Below, one piece after another: positions 52,773 through 61,257 of a DNA stretch of 64,000 bases. Position 1 is the first letter of the stretch. Each line of letters starts with the position of its first letter. The notes beneath the pieces were generated by a model. It was not told the origin of the DNA. It ran no database searches and saw nothing but the letters and a program-made list of their open reading frames with translations. Origin of the DNA: Jeotgalibacillus sp. R-1-5s-1 (GTDB taxonomy: Bacteria; Bacillota; Bacilli; Bacillales; Jeotgalibacillaceae); the NCBI RefSeq assembly GCF_004405105.1, contig NZ_SORW01000046.1, forward strand, positions 1 to 64,000, written 5' to 3'. The translations under genes were made by a program, and so were the position numbers.

Positions 52773-52960
52773 GATGGAATTAAATTTTGAAACGATTGAA
52801 TGACGGTCAGGAATGAAGGAATTAACAGGGTGTTGTGATGGAAAAAATGAGGCTGCTTGAGGTAGTGAGGGAATTAATTTCTCAAAAGACTGAAATAATT
52901 CCCAGAAAGATGGAATAAAATTCTGAAACGATTGAATCTCTCACTCAAGTGATGGAATCC
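52773..52960 (+). repeat. 21-base-period array, GATGGAATT type (copy 2)
   Basis: Units start at 52773, 52794, 52815, 52837, 52867, 52888, 52909, 52930 and 52951. Spacing is 21 except one 22 and one 30, in the same order of cores as 14929-15116. Cores include GATGGAATT, GATTGAATG, GAAGGAATT, GAGGGAATT and GATTGAATC. Flanking sequence downstream (GCAGCC and CTCCTTCAT) is also shared with copy 1. It lies between a phosphatase gene and the heptad-repeat protein gene, both minus strand, and is the main content of 52648-53036. Confidence 0.8.
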
Positions 52961-53036
52961 CGCGGAGCAGCCCCACAATCAAACCACACAGCCGCTTCCG
53001 CGTGATCCTCCTTCATGAGGTGACCCCTGCACAAAT

Positions 53037-53070
53037 CTAAAAAACCTCCCCACATATACTGTGAGAAGGT
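53037..53070 (-). terminator. Terminator of the MmpL-type exporter operon
   Basis: CCTTCTCAC / GTGGGGAGG stem with one mismatch followed by TTTTTT on the minus strand. Confidence 0.8.
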
Positions 53071-53077
53071 CAAATCA

Positions 53078-54895
53078 TCACCTGAACAAATCCACTAAAC
53101 GATCCCAGAAGCTTTTCTCTTCCTGAACCGCATCCTCTGTCTGCTCTTCATCCGGCTTCTGAATCGCCGCTGTCTTAATGACAAACTGAACGGTTTCCAC
53201 GTTTTCATTCTGCTCGGATACAAATGAAACCGGCTCGAAATCGGATTTGTCAAACTCTCCGATCAGTTCATTGATTTCGACTTCAATCTGATCCGGCAGG
53301 TCACTCGTAGCATCAGCGAGTTCAGCTGTACCGTCGTTTAGCTGGGCAGCGCCGTTTTCAAGCTCTCCTGTTCCCTCATTTACACCGGCTAAGCCGTTGT
53401 GCAATTCACCGTATGAGTTCGCAAGCTCTCCAACGCCGCCGGTATATGAAACCAGTCCTGAATGAAACTGATCATAATTCGCAGACAGTGTCTGAAGCCC
53501 CTCCTGCAGCTGTTGCAGGGATTCGTCCATATTGGTAGCAGAAAGACTCGTTTCAAGCTGATCTGCCATCGTATTCAGCGTGCTTTGCAGGTCAGTCAGT
53601 GCACCTGCACTCGTTTCAAGTGCCGGTGAAATGGCATCAAACGCCTGGCTGACTGCGTTATACGTTTCTTTTACAGTGAGCGATGCCTGATAGCTTTGTA
53701 CCAGCTGATCAACCGTTGCCGGATCCGCTCCGCTTTCATAAAGGGCCTGAATGTCAGCCTCTGAAACGGAGGCGTCCGGGATGGCTGCTACTGCCTGATC
53801 CAGAGCTCCATATGCCTGGCTGTACTGGCCGCTGAGTTCCGTTAAACCACCCTGAACTTCACCAAGACCGCCGGCAATCTGACGTAAGCCGCCTGTCAGT
53901 TCTGTAAACTGGCTGAGATTCATATTGCCTGATCCCGCTCCGACTGCCTGACTCAGCTGCTGCAGTGCTCCTTTAATGGAATCAGAGCCTTCAACGAGGG
54001 ATCCTGAATTTGCCTGGAGCTGGTTAATGCCGTCGAGATACTGTGCTGAGCCGTTGTAAAGACTGCCTACACCATCGTTCAGCTCAGCTACTCCATCTCT
54101 CAGCTCGCCGACCCCGCGGTTGACCTCTGATGTGGCATCCGCAAGCGGCATCACTTCTTCCTTCAGGTTTTCTGTATCCGGTGCTTCGATCGCCATATTG
54201 GATGGTACAGCTGCGATCTGAATGGAATCCATTTCAAGATCTGTTACGTCTGCGTTGACGGTAAAAGATTCCTCGGATTCAGGAAGCACAGTAAAGGTTA
54301 CCTGTCTGTCCTTACCTGCATTGGCAATCGTGCCATCCGGTGCCTGAATGTTTTTATACCGCTCAGAGTCAAAGGTCATCGTGATCTGAAGCAGGTAATT
54401 GTTAAAGAATACTTCCTGTCCCTCTTCATTTTTAGCGGTATCAATCTGAATCTGAAGCTCGCCTTCTTCCCCGGCAAGCTCTTCAGCAGTCATTTCTTCA
54501 CCGTTCAGTTCGTAGGTGATATCAAATTCCCATGGCAGAGCCTGATTATCAAGGTTCCCCTGGTAATAGAATTCATCCTCCTGTGCTGTGAACTCTATCC
54601 GGTCATCCTCCTGCTCGATAGCAGTCAGGTCTGTTAAGTTCTGCACGCTCGAATACGATCCGTAATCCGTGATGGTGCCTTCCTCGCTAACCGTGAAGTT
54701 ATTGACGACGTAAAGATCCTGTTGCGCGCCTGATGAATCCAGATTCGCATAAATGACTTCATCTTTTTTATCAAAAGCACCCGGTCCCTGAGCAGAAGAG
54801 TCCTCTGCAGGCTCCTCTGATTCAGCAGATACGAGAATCGTTGGCATAGCCAGAAGAAATGCCGTGAAGGTGGCTGTTGTGCGCTTTAATTTCAT
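53078..54895 (-). CDS. Secreted protein with X-X-X-Leu-X-X-Gly heptad repeats, partner of the MmpL exporter
   Basis: 605 residues. A signal peptide (about 1-26, ending VSA) precedes an acidic beta-rich region (~30-220). A long YhgE/Pip-like region of LxxG heptads follows (GELRDGVAELNDGVGSLYNG, and again GVGELANSYGELHNG). The C terminus is charged (SFWDRLVDLFR). Heptad proteins of this kind are regularly encoded with MMPL/RND genes. It overlaps or abuts the exporter stop: ATG 54901 overlaps the TGA, while ATG 54895 has better spacing from AAGGGG. Confidence 0.78.
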   Translation of the reverse strand: MKLKRTTATFTAFLLAMPTILVSAESEEPAEDSSAQGPGAFDKKDEVIYANLDSSGAQQDLYVVNNFTVSEEGTITDYGSYSSVQNLTDLTAIEQEDDRIEFTAQEDEFYYQGNLDNQALPWEFDITYELNGEEMTAEELAGEEGELQIQIDTAKNEEGQEVFFNNYLLQITMTFDSERYKNIQAPDGTIANAGKDRQVTFTVLPESEESFTVNADVTDLEMDSIQIAAVPSNMAIEAPDTENLKEEVMPLADATSEVNRGVGELRDGVAELNDGVGSLYNGSAQYLDGINQLQANSGSLVEGSDSIKGALQQLSQAVGAGSGNMNLSQFTELTGGLRQIAGGLGEVQGGLTELSGQYSQAYGALDQAVAAIPDASVSEADIQALYESGADPATVDQLVQSYQASLTVKETYNAVSQAFDAISPALETSAGALTDLQSTLNTMADQLETSLSATNMDESLQQLQEGLQTLSANYDQFHSGLVSYTGGVGELANSYGELHNGLAGVNEGTGELENGAAQLNDGTAELADATSDLPDQIEVEINELIGEFDKSDFEPVSFVSEQNENVETVQFVIKTAAIQKPDEEQTEDAVQEEKSFWDRLVDLFR

Positions 54896-54897
54896 GT

Positions 54898-56880
54898 TCA
54901 TTTCCCCTTATAAAAGTTTGGTTTCCATGACGTTTTTTCAATGATTTTATCAAAAACAACAAGCATCGCCGGCAGGACGAACACGACCATGACAAACGCC
55001 AGCAGCGCTCCGCGGCCGAGTAACAGACCGATCGATGATACAACCGGATTCGTTGATGTCAGCCACAGGATAAAACCGACACTTGATAAAATGGAGGCTG
55101 AGATAAAAATCGCAAACAGCTTTTCATCAATCGTCTTTTTAATCGCCTGCATCGCGCTCATTTCCTGTCTCAGCTTGTAATAGTTTTCAGTAAACAGAAT
55201 GCCGTAATCCACCGTTGCAGCCAGTTGAATCGTACTGATCAGCAAATAGCCGATATAGACAAGCGGCGCATCTGTAAAATACGGGATTGCGAGGTTGATC
55301 CAGACGGACGCCTGAATCGCCAGCAGCAGTACGACCGGTATAGATAAGGAGCGGAAAGTGATTAATAAAACCAGTCCCACAGTCACAACAGTCATGATGT
55401 TTACGAAAGTATTATCCTCCTGAACGATCTCGCGTATATCGTACAGCGACACACTTTCACCTAGCAGGTGTGTATCATCATAATACTGGTCTGCTGTCTC
55501 CTTCACCTGTTCGATCAGCGAAAAAGCAGCTTCTCCTTCAGCATCCGTTTGTGCAAAGATCGTAATTCGCGCATAATTGCCGGAGTAAAACTGTTCAGTC
55601 ACAGCTTCATCCAGATACTCAGGTGGGACTGCAGCCCCCACGACATTTACGTAAGACATCACGCTTGAAACATTCGGCAACCCTTCAAGCTCCTGCACAA
55701 GCGCTTCTTCTGTCCCGCGGTCCTCTTCCGGAACAAGCAGCACCATCGGCATTTCTTTCCCGAACACTTCCTCTGTTTTCACCACGTCCTGACCGGCACG
55801 TGTATCCTCTGGAAATTCACCCGCTCCATAAATGAATGTCGTATTACTCTGCGCCAAAAAGGCCGGCACAATCAGTAACATGACAATAAGCAGACTCGGA
55901 ACTCTCAGCTTCATCACTTTTGACCCGACGTTTTTAAAGTCAGGAATAAACTGACGGTGCTGCGTTTTATCAATCCATTTATAAAACATCAGTGTAAGCG
56001 CCGGCAGGAAGATGATGACGCTGATAAAGCTTAGCAGTATCCCTTTCACAAGGTTAATACCTAAATCAGAGCCAATCCCAAAGTCCATAAAGGTCAGTGC
56101 CATAAACCCAAAGAAAGTCGTAGAGGCACTGGCAATAATCGCCGGAAAGGATCGCTTCATCGCAAGCTTCATCGCCTCTGTAGGGTCGGATACCTGCTTG
56201 CGGTAATCTGAGAAGCTGTGCAGCAGGAAGATCGCATAATCCAGTGACACGGCTAGCTGCAAAATCGGTGCAACCGACTGCGTGATAAACGACACTTCTC
56301 CCAAAAAGATATTCGACCCCAGATTAATCAGGATCGAAACCCCAATTGCCGTTAAGAACAGCACCGGTTCCACCCATGAGTTCGTTGATAAAATTAAGAT
56401 GATGATAATAATCGGTACGAGCAGCAGCGCGGCATACATGGATTCATCGCCTGCCATCGTCTGCGAAACAGCCGTTGTCACGGCTTCACCCGTGATCGTC
56501 CCATCTTCTCCAATCAGATCATAGATTTCATTGGTCACTGCGACTTCCTGCTCTTCCTCAATTGTGACCGAAATCAGAGCCGCTCCATCCTGATAATAGG
56601 AAGAAAGCATGTCCTGATCGGCCATTTCAAGCGGCACCGTGAGATCCATTACATCGTCAAGCCAGGTGACGGCGCTGATCCCTTCTATTTCTTCAAGATC
56701 CTGCTTCACCTGGAGTGCTTCTGTAACCGTCACATCCTGAATCATGACCCGGGCATTTGGAACAGGCTCATCAAATTCCTGCTCCATCAGCTCCACCGCT
56801 TCAATCGACGGTGCATCATCCGGTAAGTAGTCAGCCATATTGTAGTTAACCGAAACAGCGAACTGAGCGGCTACACTCAC
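54898..56880 (-). CDS. MMPL/RND-family exporter, N terminus unclear
   Basis: 660 residues from the GTG at 56880, with two repeats of a large extracytoplasmic loop plus five to six helices, and the RND element QLAVSLDYAIFLLHSF near residue 205. That GTG starts in the middle of the first membrane helix. In the same frame the helix and a basic leader (RLIDWTSRVIKHKRSIVIVF) continue upstream to a TGA at 56956-56958 with no ATG, GTG or TTG. An ATG at 56959 is one base out of frame. Either a rare start codon, a frameshift or a sequence error is involved. It probably exports lipids or drugs and is controlled by the divergent TetR. Confidence 0.78.
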   Translation of the reverse strand: MSVAAQFAVSVNYNMADYLPDDAPSIEAVELMEQEFDEPVPNARVMIQDVTVTEALQVKQDLEEIEGISAVTWLDDVMDLTVPLEMADQDMLSSYYQDGAALISVTIEEEQEVAVTNEIYDLIGEDGTITGEAVTTAVSQTMAGDESMYAALLLVPIIIIILILSTNSWVEPVLFLTAIGVSILINLGSNIFLGEVSFITQSVAPILQLAVSLDYAIFLLHSFSDYRKQVSDPTEAMKLAMKRSFPAIIASASTTFFGFMALTFMDFGIGSDLGINLVKGILLSFISVIIFLPALTLMFYKWIDKTQHRQFIPDFKNVGSKVMKLRVPSLLIVMLLIVPAFLAQSNTTFIYGAGEFPEDTRAGQDVVKTEEVFGKEMPMVLLVPEEDRGTEEALVQELEGLPNVSSVMSYVNVVGAAVPPEYLDEAVTEQFYSGNYARITIFAQTDAEGEAAFSLIEQVKETADQYYDDTHLLGESVSLYDIREIVQEDNTFVNIMTVVTVGLVLLITFRSLSIPVVLLLAIQASVWINLAIPYFTDAPLVYIGYLLISTIQLAATVDYGILFTENYYKLRQEMSAMQAIKKTIDEKLFAIFISASILSSVGFILWLTSTNPVVSSIGLLLGRGALLAFVMVVFVLPAMLVVFDKIIEKTSWKPNFYKGK

Positions 56881-57006
56881 GAGCGCTAAAATGAAAAATA
56901 CGATTACAATACTTCTTTTATGTTTAATGACCCGGCTAGTCCAGTCGATAAGTCGTCATCCTCTCTTGCAAGTCCCAATTCTGTACTCTACTATTGTATG
57001 GACACC

Positions 57007-57085
57007 GTGTTGGATATTCAACAAACAGTTTGCAAACGCATGTCAGTTATCCAACACATTTTAAAAAAGTGTTGGAATTTCACAA
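57007..57085. promoter_or_regulatory. Triplicated candidate TetR operator
   Basis: GTGTTGGATATTCAACA (57007-57023) and GTGTTGGAATTTCACA (57069-57084) on the plus strand, and GTGTTGGATAACTGACA on the minus strand (57041-57057), share the GTGTTGGA half-site. The first contains the palindrome TGTTG-N6-CAACA. They fill the divergent space between the exporter and the TetR gene. Confidence 0.6.
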
Positions 57086-57113
57086 ATTGTTAACAACGGG
57101 AGGGATCTCTCTA

Positions 57114-57680
57114 ATGAAAAAAAAGCTCGATCACCGCAAACGTTATACACGGAAAGTATTAAAAGACAGCCTCATTTCACTGCTGGCAACAAAACCAATC
57201 TCCTCTATTACCGTCAAGGAAATCTGTGAAATGGCTGATATAAACCGGTCTACCTTTTATACGCACTATGCGGATCATCTGGATCTGCTCAATAAAATCG
57301 AAGAAGAAATCATTGAGGATATGAACCAGTACCTCCAAACCTACAGTTATGAGGCGGAAGAGGAAGCCATTCAGATTACACAGAAAATCCTCAATTATAT
57401 TATTGAGAACAAGCTTGTACTGCAAACTCTGCTGCAATCCAACGGTTCACCGACTTTTGAAAAAAAGCTGATGGAGCTGACCCGCCAATATATGATCAAT
57501 AATTGGATGAAGGAAAATGTAGTAAATGCTGAAGAATCAAGGTATTTAAGTACTTTTGTGATCAGTGGTGCCATTCATGTCATTAAAGACTGGATCGAAC
57601 AGGACATGGACCAGTCTCCGGAAGACCTCGCTAAAATGATTAACAGCTTTGTAAACTACGGATTCTCTTATCTTGAATAA
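57114..57680 (+). CDS. TetR-family transcriptional regulator
   Basis: 188 residues. The N-terminal HTH reads ITVKEICEMADINRSTFYTHY near residues 35-55. The C-terminal helical domain (TetR_C_7/DhaS-like) would bind the inducer. The ATG lies eight to nine bases after GGGAGGG; the upstream open frame covers the operators and is rejected. Divergent from the MMPL operon and likely its repressor. Confidence 0.87.
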   Translation: MKKKLDHRKRYTRKVLKDSLISLLATKPISSITVKEICEMADINRSTFYTHYADHLDLLNKIEEEIIEDMNQYLQTYSYEAEEEAIQITQKILNYIIENKLVLQTLLQSNGSPTFEKKLMELTRQYMINNWMKENVVNAEESRYLSTFVISGAIHVIKDWIEQDMDQSPEDLAKMINSFVNYGFSYLE

Positions 57681-57766
57681 AGAAATTTTACTATATTCAT
57701 ATTGTTTTCCTCCTGTAAATCGGCTACTATTTAGAAATGGTTGACAATATCAGGAGGAATATAGAA

Positions 57767-59065
57767 ATGAATCAACGTGGAATTAAGTCAGAAAGAGAAA
57801 CCATTTATTTTGTCATTGCGATTGTATTTAGTGTCATGGTCTATATCGGTGCTGCCATCTCCATTGTCGGAATCGGTATCGCACTTGCGGTTTTAATGGT
57901 TGTTTTATTTATGAACGCACTCATGCTTGGATCGATCCGTGGAAACGGCGTCCGGGTCAGCGAGCGTCAGTTCCCGGACGTCTATGAACGGGCTGTTGCG
58001 TTATCAAAGGAGATGGGGCTGAAGAACACACCTGATTTCTTTGTCGTTCAAAGTGAAGGTGCGCTCAATGCTTTTGCGACGCGATTCTTCGGTCGCAACA
58101 TGATTGTGGTGTATTCAGAAGTGTTTGAGCTTGCCAGACAGAATGGTTCAGAGGAGCTTGATTTCATTATTGCACACGAACTTTCTCATATTAAAAGAAA
58201 CCACATATGGAAAAACATCCTGACCATGCCTGCCCAGTTCATCCCGTTTCTCGCACAGGCATACAGCCGTTCATGCGAGTATACGTGTGACCGCGAAGCT
58301 GCTTACTACACACAAAATGCAGAAGCCGCGAAACGCGCATTGACGCTGCTTGGTGTTGGAAAAGTGATGTATCGTGAAGTCAATGAAGATGCGTATCTTG
58401 AGCAGATTGAATCAGAATCTCACGGAGCGGTCTGGATCAGTGAAATTCTTTCTACTCATCCAAATTTACCGAAACGCATTTATTCAGTCGAGCGTTTTAT
58501 GAATCCTAATTCAATTTATGCCTATACACAAAAGCCGGGACGTATTGCGCTTGGTGCCGGATTGTTAGTTGGTGGAGCAACAGGCGCTTACGTAGCCGTT
58601 CTCGTTAGTATCACGCTTGCTGGTGTGGTGTTCGGGTCCTTGATCCCGGATGAACTCGCAGCATCTGAGGACGCTCTTTTTGATGACAGTGACTACCTTT
58701 ATGAAACGACGCCATTAATCGATGCCGTCAATTCAGGTGATAGTGAGGCTGTTTCAGCTTTGATTAATGAAGGCGCGAGCTTAGAAGAAGGAGATTCTGA
58801 AGGTACTACGCCGTTATTATATGCTGCATATAATTCCGATCTCAAAATGATGGAAATGCTGCTGAATGAAGGCGCAGATCCGAACACAATCGATATCAAC
58901 ACAACACCGCTGATGCAGGCTGTTTTCTATGATGATAAAGAAATGGCCGCAATCTTATATGAATACGGCGCAGACCCTGAAATGGCCGACCCATACGGTG
59001 ACACCCCAATTAATTATCTTGGGTTGGACAGTGTGGAAGAGTTTGAGATGTGGATGATGCAATAA
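57767..59065 (+). CDS. M48-family membrane zinc peptidase fused to ankyrin repeats
   Basis: 432 residues. Two N-terminal membrane helices (~12-55) precede an HtpX-like M48 domain with the zinc motif HELSH at 137-141 and a third ligand in SRSCEYTCD (Glu171). Another hydrophobic pair lies at ~265-305. Residues ~318-425 form three to four ankyrin repeats (ETTPLIDAVNSGDSEAVSAL, TTPLLYAAYNSDLKMMEML, TTPLMQAVFYDDKEMAAIL). Ankyrin repeats are unusual on HtpX-like peptidases and may select substrates. The ATG follows AGGAGG. Confidence 0.85.
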   Translation: MNQRGIKSERETIYFVIAIVFSVMVYIGAAISIVGIGIALAVLMVVLFMNALMLGSIRGNGVRVSERQFPDVYERAVALSKEMGLKNTPDFFVVQSEGALNAFATRFFGRNMIVVYSEVFELARQNGSEELDFIIAHELSHIKRNHIWKNILTMPAQFIPFLAQAYSRSCEYTCDREAAYYTQNAEAAKRALTLLGVGKVMYREVNEDAYLEQIESESHGAVWISEILSTHPNLPKRIYSVERFMNPNSIYAYTQKPGRIALGAGLLVGGATGAYVAVLVSITLAGVVFGSLIPDELAASEDALFDDSDYLYETTPLIDAVNSGDSEAVSALINEGASLEEGDSEGTTPLLYAAYNSDLKMMEMLLNEGADPNTIDINTTPLMQAVFYDDKEMAAILYEYGADPEMADPYGDTPINYLGLDSVEEFEMWMMQ

Positions 59066-59074
59066 TGGATTGAG

Positions 59075-59104
59075 AAAGCACCGGGCGGGGGCCCGGTGCT
59101 TTTC
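59075..59104. terminator. Terminator after the M48-ankyrin gene
   Basis: AAAGCACCGGGC / GCCCGGTGCTTTT, a strong GC-rich stem with a four-base loop. Confidence 0.85.
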
Positions 59105-59131
59105 TGGTTTATTTTTAAGAATCGTGATGGA

Positions 59132-59854
59132 TCATTCTTCACTCTCCTGCAATGATACCTGAGAGAGCGGTCTGGCATAGTTTCCTCCAAAAGTACCTCC
59201 TCCCCCTTCTTCAAGTGTATTCTCCAAGTGAACAATTACTTCCCCATCCTCATCAAAAGCCTGCCATTCATAAGTAAAGGCATTTTTGCTAGGTATCATA
59301 CTTGGTTCCGTTGGAAACTCCTCTTCAAATGCTGCTTGTTCTGACCATTCTTCAGGCAGTTCAACAATCCCGTATGTTTTATTACCACTCTCAAACTCTT
59401 TTTTAAATTCGATACCTGGGTAATAGATTTCATGCTGTACCTTTCCATCAGGAGAAAAAATCCTGTAATTCCGGTCAAACTTCATTACTGTTTCCCATTT
59501 TTCAACTCGATCATCAGGGTGAACATTCCAATATACATACTCTTTCCCCTGATCAGTACTCAACAAGTGCAAGCCGGAGGTCGTTCCATCACCGACGTTC
59601 TCCCACTTTCCATCAAGCCATACCCAGACACTTGCCCCATAAGCCTCCTCCCCAAATTGGTAAGGTACAAAATAAGTTTGATCATCCACTTTAATGACGT
59701 CCTGAATCGTTCTTTCACGATCTGCCAGACTAAACTCAGATCGCATATCCTCTTCTGTTAAAAATTCGTCCGGTACAAAATGTTGATAAATAAAGTAAAC
59801 GGATATGATGGAAATAACCGCAAAAATACTGATGAAAAGGAGCGGTTTTTTCAC
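59132..59854 (-). CDS. Membrane-anchored extracytoplasmic protein of unknown function
   Basis: 240 residues with an N-terminal signal anchor (about 5-27). An acidic, aromatic-rich ectodomain follows (ASVWVWLDGKWENVGDG). It ends in a glycine-rich turn (LEEGGGGTFGG). No family recognised. Its start overlaps the upstream membrane gene's stop by 4 bases, so the two are translationally coupled. Confidence 0.65.
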   Translation of the reverse strand: MKKPLLFISIFAVISIISVYFIYQHFVPDEFLTEEDMRSEFSLADRERTIQDVIKVDDQTYFVPYQFGEEAYGASVWVWLDGKWENVGDGTTSGLHLLSTDQGKEYVYWNVHPDDRVEKWETVMKFDRNYRIFSPDGKVQHEIYYPGIEFKKEFESGNKTYGIVELPEEWSEQAAFEEEFPTEPSMIPSKNAFTYEWQAFDEDGEVIVHLENTLEEGGGGTFGGNYARPLSQVSLQESEE

Positions 59855-60591
59855 GATTCATCCTCTCCCTTCAATAAAAATTCGGCTTCATCCGATCGGA
59901 AATAATACTGCTGATCTTTAGTAGTTACAAGCAGGCCTTTCCCATCCGATTCTATGTAAATCAGATACTGCAGTTTTTGCTGATTTTCTGTATTGATTAA
60001 AAGATAAGGGAATTTTTCATCTTCCTCTTTTGGCTCATTTGTTTCTATATCCCAATCCTCCGAGTCATGATACCACTCAATTACATCAGTATCCGCGAGT
60101 TGGAATGATTGAATAGAGCTTTTAAGGCTCTCTGTATCGAGACTTGCTTGATCACCCGTTGGATGAGAAACCATTAATTCTGCATTCGATACATCAGATA
60201 TGTAGGTTTCCAATTCATCTTCAGGATAAATCAGATCCGTCAGCCAAATTGTCAGCAGGACAGATGCAAGAAATAGAAAATTACTGAAAAAACCTATCCA
60301 TGCATATTTTCTGTAGTTCCCCCATCGATTTCTACGCTTTAAAATCCAGTATAAAACCCACACACCTAATGGAAGAATTGAGACCTTTAGTATCTCACCT
60401 GAAAAAGGGAGATCAATTGAAAATGAAAATAAACCGACTAAAAATACAATGATCAGCTTTATGACCTTCGGCCGTTCTCCTTCTGGCTGTGCAACATAAA
60501 CTCTGCGAATCAGAAGAATAATAATTCCCCAGATCATCACTGATAAAAGTATAGAAATAACACTAAAGTCCATATTGAAAGTAAATTCCAC
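59851..60591 (-). CDS. Multi-pass membrane protein of unknown function
   Basis: 246 residues: four hydrophobic segments in the first ~125 residues, then an acidic soluble tail (~130-246) containing EWYHDSEDWDIETNEPKEED. No family recognised. It is co-translated with the anchored protein that follows it. The ATG has a plausible upstream GGGG-containing site. Confidence 0.62.
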   Translation of the reverse strand: MEFTFNMDFSVISILLSVMIWGIIILLIRRVYVAQPEGERPKVIKLIIVFLVGLFSFSIDLPFSGEILKVSILPLGVWVLYWILKRRNRWGNYRKYAWIGFFSNFLFLASVLLTIWLTDLIYPEDELETYISDVSNAELMVSHPTGDQASLDTESLKSSIQSFQLADTDVIEWYHDSEDWDIETNEPKEEDEKFPYLLINTENQQKLQYLIYIESDGKGLLVTTKDQQYYFRSDEAEFLLKGEDES

Positions 60592-60665
60592 ACTAAACCC
60601 CCCGTGTTGTTAAAAAATGAATACAACTATCTTAACAATTTGAGGTTAAAAATCCAAATCAGTCC

Positions 60666-60690
60666 AAAAAAAACGACCCTCTCAGATCGC
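60666..60690 (-). terminator. Terminator of the small-gene operon
   Basis: CGATC-TGAGAG-GGTCG, a five-pair stem with one G-U, followed by eight T on the minus strand. It overlaps the last codons of the 31-residue ORF. Confidence 0.6.
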
Positions 60691-60777
60691 TTCAGAATGA
60701 TCATATTCAAATGAATTTTCACGTTTTCCAGCAAGATATACAGCAATTAAAGTCTTAACTGGAGCCTGTTTTTTCAT
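60682..60777 (-). CDS. 31-residue ORF translationally coupled to the 61-residue gene
   Basis: The ATG at 60777 overlaps the preceding gene's TGA in an ATGA arrangement. The product begins MKKQAPVKTLIAVYLAGKR and has an acidic tail. A terminator overlaps the stop region. Coupling to the upstream gene is the main support; no homologue is recognised, and it could be chance. Confidence 0.42.
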   Translation of the reverse strand: MKKQAPVKTLIAVYLAGKRENSFEYDHSEAI

Positions 60778-60959
60778 TTAGAATCTATTATCATGTCTGT
60801 CATTTCAGTGCTCAACTCTTCTGTGTAAGCTGGCTCCGTGTAAACAAACCGGAAATAACCGACAACGCAGACAGCTGTCATGATCAGAAGCATCACCAAC
60901 GCTTTCAACCAAGACTTGATCAGAGCTCTCCTTTTTCTATTCCTTATTCCATCAGGCAA
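60774..60959 (-). CDS. 61-residue single-span membrane protein
   Basis: TTG start with GGAGGGT nine bases upstream. It has a basic N terminus (GIRNRKRRALIKSW), one membrane helix (~19-40) and a short acidic outer tail. It overlaps the end of the upstream 64-residue gene by 8 bases. No family recognised. Confidence 0.62.
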   Translation of the reverse strand: MPDGIRNRKRRALIKSWLKALVMLLIMTAVCVVGYFRFVYTEPAYTEELSTEMTDMIIDSK

Positions 60960-61146
60960 CTTTTTCTACCCTCCACCCTGATGTTGAGTTTTTGTGTTTC
61001 TTGTGAAGCTGATCAAGCTTCTCTTTTCTCGTTTTTGTTTTTCTGACATGCGTGCTGATTCCCGCACTGCCTCGTTTCATTTCCACATCAAATGCGCCAT
61101 TACGTCTGTCATGAAGCCGTTTCTTTTTTGCTTTACTTGTACTCAT
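60952..61146 (-). CDS. 64-residue highly basic small protein
   Basis: ATG with AAAGGAGG eight bases upstream. It is rich in Lys and Arg (SKAKKKRLHDRRNG, HVRKTKTRKEKLDQLHKKH), soluble, and could bind nucleic acid. First gene of a three-gene run of small proteins overlapping end to start. No family recognised. Confidence 0.65.
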   Translation of the reverse strand: MSTSKAKKKRLHDRRNGAFDVEMKRGSAGISTHVRKTKTRKEKLDQLHKKHKNSTSGWRVEKVA

Positions 61147-61213
61147 ATGGTCATCCTCCTTTTATTATGATCTATTATACCAAATACAGGGATTTAATGA
61201 TACGGAGTCAAAT

Positions 61214-61255
61214 AAAAAGCCGGCTCCATTTTCATTTCATGGAGCCAACTTTTTT
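61214..61255 (-). terminator. Terminator after the medium-chain dehydrogenase gene
   Basis: GGCTCCAT / ATGGAGCC stem with A and T runs on either side, just after the stop on the minus strand. Confidence 0.8.
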
Positions 61256-61257
61256 AT

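Noticed and set aside
54941-55180. Plus-strand frame inside the MMPL gene
   Set aside because: It is a shadow of the minus-strand coding sequence with no ribosome site.
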